Source: Semisulcospira habei
Lineage: Eukaryota > Mollusca > Gastropoda > Semisulcospiridae
Direction: 5' to 3'
DNA: 64,000 nucleotides
Assembly (NCBI GenBank): GCA_036245525.1
Contig: BTPG01000004.1
Coordinates: 228,470,709-228,534,708 of the forward strand
Positions 33,377 through 44,444 of the stretch are shown here, one piece after another; positions within the stretch are counted from its first letter, which is position 1; every line of letters starts with the position of its first letter. The position numbers and the translations under genes were made by a program. The notes beneath the pieces were generated by a model. The model was not told the DNA's origin. It saw only the letters and a list, made by a program, of their open reading frames with translations, and did not search any database.

Positions 33377-33467
33377 CATATTCTTGCTTTATGCAAGTCT
33401 CATCTTCCTCTGCCACATCAATCTCTATCTTCACGTCTGCTGTCACCAGGGAGTCATATGACTCCAT
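33377..33467 (-). CDS. Candidate first exon, acidic VKIE-type N-terminus
   Basis: ATG 33,467 gives MESYDSLVTADVKIEIDVAE, then EDETCIKQEYG, up to a donor (atatg|gtaata) at 33,377. Acidic VKIE...IKQE N-termini are common at the start of invertebrate zinc-finger and related nuclear proteins. It contains a sumoylation-like VKIE. It ends in phase 1, which fits the exon at 28,875-29,102, so it could be an alternative first exon to 29,743-29,764. No expression evidence is available. Confidence 0.4.
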
Positions 33468-33779
33468 TTTGTGTCCACAGTAATGCCCAGAAGCCCTCAG
33501 TTCAGCTCAAATCAAGGTGCCTGGTCAACACAAAACTAGTAGTAGTACATCACACAGGACGGAAATGCAACATGTAATAAATACAAGAGCTTTATGCGAC
33601 CTAGTTTCATATGAACCCTCCAGTACAAAATGACAAGCGCAGTCGGATCACATCCCCAGTTTCAAATTATTCTTAAACTTTAGCCCCCAGCTGTCTCTGT
33701 AATGAAGTCACATAGTTCCATGATGATACGCAATACATACAATACCACAATCATCTGTTGTAAACACACACACAAAATT
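33468..33779. other. Unassigned
   Basis: Upstream of the candidate first exon. No TATA-like element stands out. There is a short CA repeat near 33,764. Confidence 0.25.
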
Positions 33780-34105
33780 ACACGTTTAGGTCGTAATGTC
33801 TTTTGTCCACCACGAAGGCGATTTTAAAAAAACGGGGCACCCAATAGGGTCTGAACAAATTTTTACGCCAGCCGGATACGAACCCACGACATCCTGGACA
33901 AGAGGAGAACACTCTACCACCGAGCCCCCCAGCTCCCCCTGTTGTCAACAGTTTCAATACTTTACCACCGAGCCCCCCAGCTCCCCCTGTTGTCAACAGT
34001 TTCAACACTCTACCACCGAGCCCCCCAGCTCCCCCTGTTGTCAACAGTTTCAACACTCTACCACCGAACCACCCAGCTCCCCCTGTTGTCAACAGTTTCA
34101 ACAGC
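33780..34105 (-). mobile_element. tRNA-derived SINE with expanded head
   Basis: The minus strand has an A-box-like GGTGGTAGAGTG and a B box GGTTCGTATCC spaced as in a tRNA. The head region (gctcggtggtagagtgttga with flank) is tandemly repeated four times with a 48-bp period at 33,916-34,107. The 3' part runs to about 33,780. It is not a functional tRNA. Confidence 0.65.
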
Positions 34106-34107
34106 TT
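33916..34107. repeat. 48-bp tandem repeat, 4 units
   Basis: Units start at 33,916, 33,964, 34,012 and 34,060 with an exact 48-bp period and few substitutions. Each contains accaccgagccccccagctc or a close variant, the SINE head. Confidence 0.85.
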
Positions 34108-34716
34108 AACTCATTAGCCCCAGCACCCTGCATCAGAAGATGGATTGATCATGATAATTCACAGGTAGTGCCAGTGAGTTTGGAATATGAAGGCACCAAG
34201 CTCATCTGTCACTACCCTTGAATTATCACGATCAATCCATCTACTACAACTGGTACATAGTCACTGACAACGCCTCCAACAGTCTGGAAATGATCATGAT
34301 CAATCCATCTACTACAACTGGTACATAGTCACTGACAACGCCTCCAACAGTCTGGAAATGATCATGATCAATCCATCTACTACAACTGGTACATAGTCAC
34401 TGACAACACCTCCAAAAGTCTGGAAATGATCATGATCAATCCATCTACAACTGGTACATAGTCACTGACAACGCCTCCAAAAAGTCTGTAAATGATCATG
34501 ATCAATCCATCTACTACAACTGGTACATAGTCACTGACAACGCCTCCAAAAGTCTGGAAATGATCATGATCAATCCATCTACTACAACTGGTACATAGTC
34601 ACTGACACCTCCAAAAGTCTGGAAATGATCATGATCAATCCATCTACTACAACTGGTACATAGTCACTGACACCTCCAAAAGTCTGGAAATGCAACCTTG
34701 GGGTTAAGGGGATTAA
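34106..34716. mobile_element. TTAA-flanked foldback MITE containing a tandem array
   Basis: TTAA at both ends (34,106-34,109 and 34,713-34,716), with related termini (ttaactcattagcccc / ttaatccccttaacccc). The degenerate palindromic core at about 34,138-34,255 matches the GGGTAGTGCCAGAATAGC core of the elements at 50,154 and 58,726. A 68-bp array occupies the right half. Confidence 0.6.
34225..34690. repeat. 68-bp tandem repeat, about 7 units
   Basis: The phase marker tgatcatgatca recurs at 34,291, 34,359, 34,427, 34,493, 34,561 and 34,626 (spacings 68, 68, 66, 68, 65). The unit includes ccatctactacaactggtac and cactgacaacgcctcc. The spacing changes come from 3-bp losses plus one single-base gain. 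Confidence 0.9.
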
Positions 34717-34769
34717 CTTAAAGATTCTGTTGTGAAGACTATTTAAATGTTGTGAAGATGTGTTAAATG

Positions 34770-35200
34770 TTAATAAAGGAGATTTGTTAAGCGCTTATTC
34801 TAAAAGTAGCTCTAAGCGCTGATACAATGAAACGGCTAACAGGTAATACATAACATACGCACACACACACATGTGACAATGTTGATAAATTGTGCATGGC
34901 TGGGGAAATGAACTAGTAAAAGGCAGCATTATAGAGGTGGGTTTTGAGAAGTGATTTAAATGAGGAGAGTGTTTGACAGTTACGGACAGGGGCGGGGAGG
35001 CAGTTCCAAGTGGAGGGGCCAAGATGGGACTGGGAGAAGGTATGACAGCTATGTGTTTTACATTTGAAATTGGAAACACAAAATTTACTTTGTCAGAGGA
35101 GGAGCGGAGGGTGCGAGATGGTGTATACAGATGGAGTAAGTTCGAGATATAGGCAGGAATGTTAAATGTTGACACCAGAAAATACTGATATTGCATACAT
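34770..35200 (-). mobile_element. CR1/L2-group LINE 3' fragment
   Basis: The minus-strand frame holds YISNLLHLYTPSRTLRSSSD, as in the RT C-terminus of this group, then a shifted frame to a 3' UTR with AGCGCT motifs near 34,790-34,820. It is 5' truncated. Confidence 0.65.
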
Positions 35201-37009
35201 TGAATGAATCTCTTAGTTATACCATCTCAGAGCTGTGTGACTACTGTACAAATGTGACTGGGCACAATATGCCTTCATCAACTAGGTAGGATAAACAGCA
35301 CATTGCAGGCAAATCATCCCACCACCTGCACTTGTGGATGTAACAAGATTGGGACAGCCTAGAGCTGTCCCAATCTTGTGTGGGCAGCAAGGCCGTTACA
35401 TCCCTTGCAAATCTGTCACTGCACATTTGACAACCTGATCGTCCTTCTGTAGTTACAGAGGGGAAAGTGGGGGAGAGGCTCATCACAGATCACTGGAGAC
35501 AACTTGTTTTTATCATTCTATTACAACATGCTTTCCACTAGGATTTTAATTTGTCTGTTATCAGGACAGACAGCACAATAAAAACATCCATCCAAGCCAC
35601 TCTACAGTCCGTAAACACAACCAGGATAATTACTGAATGCAACCAACAAGATTACAAGGCAGTTGGGTGTGGTGGGGTGAGGTTGGTGTCGTCACATAAC
35701 CTCCAAAACCTTATCACAGATTTGTGAACATTTCATGGCCTCTGTTTGGATATCGGCAGCTGCTTTAGTCACGATGTTTTAGTCCTGTAGGAATCATTGT
35801 GACTAACAAGGCTACCGACACCCAAAGAACTAAATGATTGGATGCTTTTTTTTATCCAGATTTCTCTGTGAAGAATGTCTTTCTATATTTGTCTACCATA
35901 TTGAAAATACAGTAGACTTTGAAATGGGGCTGGTCGGAGCGTGTTCACATGACATCATGAGTGGGCGGGCAACATGTTATGGCAAAGAAGTAACAAGATA
36001 AAAATTACATCACGTCTAGCTAAGCAAACTTAATGTGGAGAAAGTACTTTCGGCACCAAGCACCATGTGTGTGTTTATGACAGTTACTAAAGCTCATGTT
36101 TGTGGGTGGCCAAGCTAGAAATTTTAGGATATTTTCTCTATTAATTTAAGATTATCGCAAGCTTATTAGACTACACATTGACGAAAAAATGGTCTTTCCA
36201 CGAAAATCGGTTGATCCGCAGTTTATTCGGTCATTTTTTCTTATTCTTACTAGATATTTTGCATACAGATAATAACAATAATAGTAGTAATAATAATGCG
36301 AATAAAATGTATACCGCTCCAACTTCCCAGAATCGGCGCTAAGTATGTTACAAAAGTTATACAATGCTATACACATGTATACACAATCAAACACTACCTT
36401 TATACAAGTTTAAGCTATGCACACACATACTAAAGCCGAAAAACCATCCCCAAGTTAAGGCATTTATAATAAATTATTTTGATGATGCTGATGTGCCACC
36501 ACGATGGTGCTACACAGTCAACCTAAGATCAAGGGAGTTTGGGGATGAAATGAGTTAATGATAATTCAGTAAGATTTATATTTGTACTACAACTTACATG
36601 CAGTCACTGATGTCCACATAACATCATAAGCGCGGTTGTTGAATTGTATGCGACACACGACTAGACGCCATTTTTGCGGAAGCTTCTAATGAAGGGACAT
36701 TACCCAGTTGGCTGACGGTGAACTCGCCCAAAAATGAACTCGCCCCAGGTTATTATTATATGGTATTTATATGGCGCATTTCTCATATTTATAATATAAC
36801 TCAATGCGCAGACGATGTAGCCGCGAACTGAACCCAACAAGCACGCTCACGAGAATCACGCGCATTCACTCACACACTGTACGTAAACACAGAACATTTA
36901 CGTGGTGCTAAGGGCAAGCTCAAGCGACTAGCTACTGAAGTTGTATTTGGAAATCGTTTGTATTGGACATTTTATTAAGTTGGCTGAAACTGATACCAAA
37001 GTGGAGGGG
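35201..37009. other. Mostly unassigned DNA with LINE-tail scraps
   Basis: 36,255-36,345 and 36,750-36,815 look like 3' tails of CR1/L2-type elements (ATT-rich runs next to GCGC). A perfect inverted repeat with 14-bp arms (gattgggacagcct / aggctgtcccaatc) sits at 35,347-35,377. No gene recognised. Confidence 0.35.
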
Positions 37010-37170
37010 GGCCGGGGGGGGGGGGGTGAGCCAAAGTACCCGGAGAAAGAAACCCCGACGGTCCGCCCGAATTAACGGTGTTACTAGAGGAGAAAAGTCC
37101 GACGCCGGAACCCAAAATCGAAAGTTGACTCGCACCTTTAGCATTGGTGGCAGGCGCCTTAACCACAGCG
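37010..37170 (-). mobile_element. tRNA-derived SINE, family C
   Basis: The minus strand begins with an A-box-like tggcgctgtggttaaggcg and aaggtgcgag, then gttccggcgtcggacttttc and ggtttctttctccgggtact. The same head reappears at 60,482. The 3' end resembles the core of the short tail insertions at 24,805, 53,311 and 54,706. A G/C run at the left may be part of the tail. Confidence 0.55.
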
Positions 37171-37211
37171 CCACGTACCGCCCCAACGGTCAACGAGCTA
37201 TCGGTAACAGT

Positions 37212-37534
37212 TAGGTTGGCTGGTTGGTTAGTTCGGGTTTAACGTCCACAGCACCGAGGTGATCATGGACGGCCCTGACGGGCGGGTTATGGGGGACAGG
37301 GAAATCTATTGCCTATGGAGTACGACCTGAACACTGATCAACTCAGGCGCACTCCAACTGTGCCACTTTGATTTACCAGGACCTTTCAACGGACATGCTA
37401 TTGAACAAATCCGTTTTTCCCCCTGGATTGTGAGTCCAGCTACCGGGGCCGGGACGGGATTCGAACCCACGACCCGGCGATTCCCTTCGCTCTCCTGCTC
37501 CGACGTTTAACCGCCTGAGCTATTTCAGACTCTC
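37212..37534 (-). mobile_element. tRNA-derived SINE, family B
   Basis: 323 bp with 10-bp duplications cggtaacagt (37,202-37,211 and 37,535-37,544). The minus strand shows a clear A box (TAGCTCAGGCGG) and a perfect B box (GGTTCGAATCC). The 3' end is GGACGTTAAACCCGAAC followed by a (CCAA)n-like tail. Confidence 0.85.
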
Positions 37535-37653
37535 CGGTAACAGTCAACTCGCCTTAACAATTTTATATAATTTAGGGGTTTAGCCTCCGACCCTCTTATC
37601 GTCTTAGGTCTGCGAACATATTGTGTTGTTTACATACCGGTAATTAGATCACT

Positions 37654-40600
37654 CTAAGGGAGGAAACCCCTGACATCAAAGACCCCGTGTCTCCGGGGAA
37701 GGCTTTTGAGCCAGAGACTAAGACAAGGACAGTCTGATATAAAACCTACGACCCGAGGACCTCGATGCCACCGTCCCAGCTTGCTAGGCCATGGCAAACG
37801 AACCAAGGGTTTAAAGGGTGGGGCCAGTACTGCGCACACTGCACTCCACCAAAAAGCTCCACCGCGCAGGCTTTAGGAAACGCCCACGGACCATGACACA
37901 GACCATTCCAAGTCCTGTAGCGATGGGCAAGGGACAAAACGGCAGGTAAAAGATGTCACTGGAAGCCGCAGTCTCAAACCTGCATGCAGGCGGTTCAGGA
38001 TATTGGTCACCTGATGTTGACCTGGGGATGACAACGTCACTCGGCACACCCTGAACGACCAAGCAGCCTTCTCTAGGGACAGCACTGCTTGCTCCACACG
38101 GAGAGGGGCCTAGAAAAGGTGGCCTAACCAAAGCTCATCCCCTCGTAACCCCAGTTGGCTAGCCGCGGTCAACGGGCATCTTCTCATGCGGTCAGAAAAC
38201 AAGAAAAAACAATGGATCCACTCTCATGACGACCACGACCGGACTCAACGTAGCATGCTGGAACATCCGAACCATGCTCGACACAGCAGACAGCGGACGC
38301 CCTGAACGTCGCTCCGCCCTCATTGCCCATGAATTGCGGAGGTTAAACATCGACATCGCCGCGCTCAGCGAAGCCCGTACGCCTTCCGGACGAAGACAGC
38401 CTCCAAGAACTTGGCGCTGGCTACACCCTCTACTGGTCAGGCAGGCCTGCATCAGAAAGACGGCTCTCAGGCGTGGGCTTCATGGTGAAGACCCCCATTG
38501 CGACTAAGTTGGAAAACCTACCAACGGGTCACTCCGACCGCATCATGTCCATGCGCCTCCCACTGAGACACCAGCAATACGTCACCCTTCTCAGTGTGTA
38601 CTCCCCAACCCTCCTGGCAGAGCCTGCAGAAAAAGACAAGTTCTACTCTGACCTGCGCAGCCTCCTGCAGAGCACCCCTGCAGACGACAAAGTCATCATC
38701 CTTGGCGACTTAAACGCCAGAGTGGGCCAAGACTCTGAAGCCTGGAAAGGAGTCCTCGGCAAGCATGGCGTTGGGAACTGCAATGACAATGGTCGCCTAC
38801 TGTTGGAGCTCTGTGCAGAGCAGCAACTTGTCATCACCAACACTACTTTCCAGCAAAAGGACAGTCGAAAGACCACCTGGATGCATCCTCGCTCCAAGCA
38901 CTGGCACCTTATCGACTATGTCCTAGTGCGTCAGAGGGACCGCAGTGACGTCCTCCTCACCAGAGTGATGCCCAGCGCAGAGTGCCACACTGACCACTGC
39001 CTTGTTCGCTGCAAACTCAGGCTCCGCCTCAAGCTGAAACCCAAGAATTGGGACCCCACCAAGAAAAAGCTTGATATTGCCAGCCTTCAGCTTGACGACA
39101 AGAAAGCTTCCCTTCAGGCCGATTTACAGCGCATGCTCAAAGACACAGTTGATCCAGCAGACTCCTCCCCTGAAACACTCTGGGAACAACTGAAAACTGC
39201 TATTGTAAAATCCTCTGTGGAAGTCTTGGGCTTTGCTAGAAAGAGGAACAAAGACTGGTTTGACGAAAACGACGTAGAGATCCAGGAACTTCTAGCAAAT
39301 AAAAGAGCCGCCCACCAGGCCCACCTAGCCCAGCCTTCCTGCCCTGTGAAGAAGTCTGCCTTCCGCCTCATCTGCAGCAGTCTCCAGCTCAAGCTTAGAG
39401 AGCTCCAGAACGAGTGGTGGTCCAGACTCGCACAGAGGACCCAGCTCTGCGCTGACAACGGTGACTACAGGGGCTTCTACGAAGCACTGAAAGCAGTGTA
39501 TGGTCCTAGGCACCTGGTACAAAGTCCCCTGCGAAGCGCTGATGGACAGGCACTCCTCACAGATAATACCTCCATCTTGAACCGCTGGTCGGAATACTTT
39601 CAGGACCTCTTCGGCGCTGAGCGCACTGTTCATGAAACAGTCATCCTCCAAATCCCACACCTTCCACTAAAGGTTGAATTGGACGAACCGCCCACCGCCG
39701 AAGAGACCCTCACAGCCATCCACCAGCTCAAGAGTGGCAAAGCAGCAGGCATTGACGGAATCCCGCCAGAGATCTGGAAACATGGAGGCCCAGCACTGTA
39801 CAACAAGCTCCACGACCTCTTTCTCTGCTGCTGGGAAAAAGGAACACTACCAAAGGATCTCCGTGATGCAGTCATCATCACCCTGTACAAGAACAAAGGA
39901 GAGAATTCTGCCTGCTCTAATTATCGTGGAATTACCATGCTGTCCATTGCCGGGAAAATTCTCGCAAGGTTGCTCCTGAATCGGCTGGTACCTGCCATCG
40001 CTGAAGACCACCTCCCAGAGGGCCAGTGTGGCTTCAGAGCCAACAGGAGTACCACCGACATGGTCTTTGTGCTGACAGCTTCAGGAGAAGTGCCGCGAGC
40101 AGAACAAAGGGCTGTACGTAACGTTTGTCGACCTAACAAAAGCATTTGACACTGTGAGCAGGCAAGGTATGTGGCAGATCCTGGAGCGACTAGGTTGTCC
40201 CCCAAAGTTCCTCAACATGATCGTCCAGCTCCACGAGGAGCAGCAAGGCCAGGTCAGACTAAACAGTGACCTCTCAGAACCATTCCCCATTCGCAACGGC
40301 GTGAAGCAAGGCTGCGTGCTGGCACCGACCCTCTTCACCATCTTCTTCAGCATGATGTTGAAGCAGGCCACAGTGGACCTCGACGATGATGACGCAGTGT
40401 ACATCAGGTATCGTCTCGATAGCAGCCTGTTCAACCTCAGACGACTGCAGGCCCACACGAAAACCCTAGACCAACTGATTCGTGAGCTGCTCTTTGCTGA
40501 TGACGCTGCCCTCGTTGCACACACAGAGAGAGCCTTGCAGCGCATTACGTCCTGCTTCGCAGATGCCACCCAGCTCTTTGGACTTGAGGTCAGTCTGAAA

Positions 40601-41484
40601 AAGACAGAGGTCCTTCATCAGCCGGCACCCAAGGAAGAGCATCGCCCTCCCCACATCACCATCGGCGAGTCCGAACTGAAGTCTGTACACCAGTTTACCT
40701 ACCTTGGCTGCATCATCACGTCAGACGCCAAGCTGGACAAGGAGTTGGACAACAGGCTGGCAAAAGCGAACAGTGCTTTCGGGCGACTATTCAAGCGGGT
40801 GTGGCACAATCAACAGCTGAAAAAAGGCACCAAGATCAGCGTGTACAGAGCTGTCGTCCTCACCACCCTGATGTACGGCTCCGAGTCCTGGGCCCTCTAC
40901 CGCAGCCAACTACGACTCCTCGAACGCTTTCACCAGCGCTGCCTGCGTACCATCCTCAGCATTCACTGGAGTGACTATGTCACCAACGTCGAGGTCCTTG
41001 AACAGGCGGAAACTGTGAGCATCGAGGCTTTGCTGCTGCGGACACAGCTTCGCTGGGCGGGGCACGTCTCCAGGATGGAGAATCATCGCCTACCCAAGAT
41101 CACTCTGTTCGGCGAGCTCGCCACTGGACACCGAGACAGAGGGGCACCAAAGAAGAGATACAAAGACGGTCTCAAGAAGTCACTTAGTGCCTGCCAAATC
41201 GACCACCACCAGTGGTCTTCGCTTGCTGCGGAGCGTGACACCTGGCGCTCCACCATTCACAAGGCAGCCGTCTCCTTTGAGGACTCTCGCAGAGCTAACC
41301 TTAAGGACAAGCGGCTCAGAAGAAAAAACAGAGTTGTCGTAACTCAGAACCCTGACCAGACCTTCCCCTGCAGCCACTGTGGTCGAACCTGCCTGTCCCG
41401 GATTGGCCTCCGCAGCCACGAAAGTGCCTGCAGACGACGTGGTCAAGGCCTATAGAATCTTCGTTCGCGAAGTCAAGCCAAGAG
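37654..41484 (+). mobile_element. RTE-type LINE, full-length copy A
   Basis: 3,831 bp between perfect 12-bp duplications aattagatcact (37,642-37,653 and 41,485-41,496). The 5' start CTAAGGGAGGAAACCC matches copy B at 60,663. The 5' UTR is about 570 bp and is followed by a single ORF region and a very short 3' UTR with the stem-loop CTTCGTTCGCGAAG at 41,458-41,471. Confidence 0.9.
38226..41455 (+). pseudogene. RTE endonuclease-RT polyprotein, two frameshifts
   Basis: From ATG 38,226 the frame runs NVACWNIRTMLD... to about 38,370, where four extra bases shift it. The next frame carries IILGDLNARVGQDS (N present), CHTDHCLVRCKL (catalytic HTDH), SGKAAGIDGIPPEIWKH and QCGFRANRSTTDM. A 2-base loss near 40,073 shifts it again before VTFVDLTKAFD. 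The last frame, to 41,455, holds [43 protein letters not shown] and the terminal CSHCGRTCLSRIGLRSHESA finger. The unbroken product would be near 1,075 residues. The clade call (RTE, the source of CFDP2-like host annotations) rests on motif recall. Confidence 0.88.
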
Positions 41485-41496
41485 AATTAGATCACT

Positions 41497-42030
41497 GTGA
41501 TGCAATGGGTGTCGACAACTGTGTTGAACGACGAGAGATATGTAATAGGAGAATCCTGAGACAAGATTTCTATTGTCTTAAGCTAACCACTATTTACTGG
41601 CCAATTTCACCTTCACCCTCCATCACCTCTTACAAAGTCCCTGCCTGCCCAGTACATTCGATACATTTTCAAATCGTTAACAAAGCTTTTCTTCAATCAG
41701 TTGTCAACTCCGGGTCCTTCGGGATTTGAAGATTGTCTTACACTGACCTTAATTAATGACTAATTTGCCCCATCACCATCAGTATGTGACCAAAACGTTT
41801 TACTGTGACAAAAAAAACGTTTTACTGTGACAAAACATTTTGCTGTGATGCACACTTGTACTGTGATGAACCAAAAAAAGGTTGTTCAACACTGTGAGAA
41901 GTTCTGGCTGCAAAGCAATGAAAATTTCTGATGTGCTCGATTTGCCTATGCTGTGACAAGTGTCAGCTTTGTATTCTAGGGCATTTCAGTCAGTTAACCA
42001 AACCTCAACCTTGACCCCAGATGTTTGACC
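41497..42030. other. Unassigned
   Basis: Short reiterations of ttttactgtgac at 41,790-41,870. No gene. Confidence 0.3.
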
Positions 42031-42039
42031 AGGTCCTTT

Positions 42040-42135
42040 TTGTCCATGGGGCAGTGGGCAGATGTTCACATCTGCATGGACATAGACGACCCCGCCCTCC
42101 ATGAGTCCCCTGCTGCCTTGCAGGCTAGGTTTTGG
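42040..42135 (+). mobile_element. SINE family C fragment
   Basis: The segment from gcagtgggcagatgttcaca to ccctgctgccttgcagg is shared with 60,565-60,640. No head or duplications seen. Confidence 0.5.
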
Positions 42136-43190
42136 ATAACCAAAGGCTAGGGTGCTGACATGGTACTTGACCGGGCGCATGAACTTCCTTGATGAAGTCA
42201 CCACCCAGGGCAAAGGAGTCACATGAAGGTCTCATTGGCAACGTGTCCAGGACAAAGGCGAGCCACTAGTTATGTGGAGTTTCGGTTGTGGTCAACAGCC
42301 TGGAGAGGGATGGGCTCCACCAGGTTCTTTTCAGGGATGGGAATTGTCCACGAAAACGCAGGATTCCACGGGGGAAAAAATTCAGCCACGAAATTGAAAA
42401 GGCGTCTCCATGAAACAAACATCATGGGTAGCAAAATGAGCAAAGCACTGGTTTTACTCTGCGGGCAGGATATGACGTGGCAAGCTGCATTCGCGGCACC
42501 CACTGGTCACCCACTGAGTGCGCCGCGTGCTGCACAGTAACATAGGCGGGCAGACATGCACTCTCAAAGAAGCCATTTTTCCAGTCGAGTACATTCTTTT
42601 ATGGTGTTGATCAGCATGGCTTGCATGACTCATGTAGTGAATCGTGGCGGCAAATTTGACGATTCAAGCAGTGCTAAGAAGTGGAGATGGGACTGTATAT
42701 CAGCCGAAGTAAAGTTAAACAGTCGTAGGTCCAACGCCAAGGAGAGGGAGAGGGGTGGTGGGTGGGTGAGTGCCAAGCTGTCCGAAAAATTAATTAATTT
42801 CTGGCCCAGCGCCTGATTACGGTATCATGTTTGTTCAGGACCCTCCTATTTCTCTCTTTAGCACCAGCCGGTTCAGCAGCACTGTCCGTCCCTGAGAGCC
42901 AGCTCCATCTTTTTCTTGTGTTGTATTACTCAGCTGGCAAAAAACGCAGATAGTGCATTGAGATATCTGAACTAATAATTTTTTTATGAAATATTCAGGC
43001 TAACTGAACTGATAGATTTGATGACGGTACAGAACGTGACACCAAATTTTGCAACAATGTTTCAAGAGATCATGGATTTTAATATGTACACTACATACCT
43101 ATCAGAACTCCACATTTATATGCCCACACAGTTTCATATAGTATGTGCAACTCTACTTCTTTTAGTCCACACTTTAACCAGTAATAACGT
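42136..43190. other. Unassigned
   Basis: A 105-codon plus-strand frame (42,223-42,540) has no recognisable features and is probably chance. The rest is non-coding. Confidence 0.3.
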
Positions 43191-43202
43191 CCTAACTTTA
43201 GG

Positions 43203-43240
43203 GCCTGCTCGGCGTTAAACCCAAATAACTAACTAACTAA
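43203..43240 (+). mobile_element. 38-bp SINE tail insertion
   Basis: Bounded by 12-bp duplications cctaactttagg (43,191-43,202 and 43,241-43,252). It consists only of a SINE 3' end, gctcggcgttaaaccc plus an (AACT)n tail. Confidence 0.8.
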
Positions 43241-43252
43241 CCTAACTTTAGG

Positions 43253-43929
43253 ATACAAATGAGGCTGATCCGTATAAATGATGATAAAACAGAGGCCTTT
43301 GATTTTCAGCAGCCATGACAACATGCATGAGCTTATGAAAATCTGTGCCTCTTGTAGGTGGAAAGCCCTGGATAAGCAAATTACTCTGCAGTGCCTTGCT
43401 CATCCAGGGAATCTAAGTAATAAGGGTGTAACTGAAGTAGGCTTGCAAAATGCACAGATTCCCATCAGCTAATTCAATTCTGGGGGGCTCATGGTGATCT
43501 ATGTCAATTGCAGTTGTACTGGTCTGACTTGGACACGGTTTCCAGGCAAAATGAAGAGGGGACAGAAAAGGAAGGGGAAGTGTTGTTGAATGACAGTCAA
43601 CTGCACAAGATAAACATTAGGTTGTTGGCACCCGCTTGATGAGTTTTGTGACCTCACCCTGCGGTCAGGGGGTATCGGATTTCCCTGAAATTTCAGGGAC
43701 TTGGGTGGCGTTGGACCAAAGACTGTGCGCGAGAAAGTTCAGAAAGAACGTGTGGGCACAAGTTTTCGCAAAGTTGACGTGAGTAGAGCATCTGGGTGCC
43801 GAAGTTTTCAGAGTTTTTTGCCATGGCCAATTCCCACCCTTGTCTTTTGCCCAAGACACACCACACACGACAACTTTACCTCAATCCATACCAGATCGGT
43901 CGACGCCCGGAACAAGGACCGCACCTTCT
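43253..43929. other. Unassigned
   Basis: No gene or repeat recognised. Confidence 0.3.
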
Positions 43930-43989
43930 GTCTTGTGCTAGGGCAGAGGTGTTAAGTGTGTTACTGGTGCACCACCAAAACTACATGCC

Positions 43990-44444
43990 AGAAACAACAT
44001 CAGCATTGGCACTTGGAACATCAGAACATTAAGAACGCCTGGAAAGGTAGAGGAACTGACACATGGAATGAACAGATACCATTGGACCATCCTAGGACTG
44101 TGCGAAGTACGATGGAAGAACCTTGGAGAAACATCAACCCAGGAAAACCACAAACTGTATTACAGTGGCAGAGAAGACAAACACGAACAGGGTGTCGGAT
44201 TTCTCATCCACAAAGACATCGTGAACACTGTCAGGAGTTGTCGGCCAGTCTCCAGTAGGCTTATCACCATACGCTTGAGGGCAACTCCATTCAATATCAC
44301 CATTGTACACATTTACACCCCAACAACAAACTATGATGATGAGGAAATAGAAGACTTCTATGGCCAACATTTTTGTGGTGCACGGAGACTAGAATGCCAA
44401 AATAGGAGAGGATGCTGTTAAGAACTAGAAAGGCACATGTGGAT
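43990..44444 (+). pseudogene. RTE-like APE endonuclease, N-terminal half
   Basis: Frames give SIGTWNIRTLRTPGKVEEL, then WTILGLCEVRWKNLGET (catalytic E), GVGFLIHKDIVNTV and IVHIYTPTTNYDDEEIEDFY. Toward 44,400 the NAKIGEDAVKN region follows, where the catalytic GDFN would be expected just upstream but is degraded. A frameshift lies near 44,060. Confidence 0.8.

Noticed and set aside
33916..34690. Regularly spaced repeats suggestive of CRISPR
   Set aside because: Units are contiguous tandem repeats without unique spacers, inside SINE and MITE sequence of a eukaryote.
37440..37520. tRNA gene on the minus strand (clear A and B boxes)
   Set aside because: It is the head of a SINE with body, simple-repeat tail and target duplications. 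The anticodon arm does not fold properly.
38226..41455. Host gene similar to craniofacial development protein 2
   Set aside because: Several near-identical copies, TSDs and a linked RT show it is an RTE LINE. CFDP2-like hits would reflect LINE endonuclease similarity.
42223..42540. 105-codon plus-strand frame
   Set aside because: No recognisable motif or splice context, and composition is not protein-like. Probably chance.
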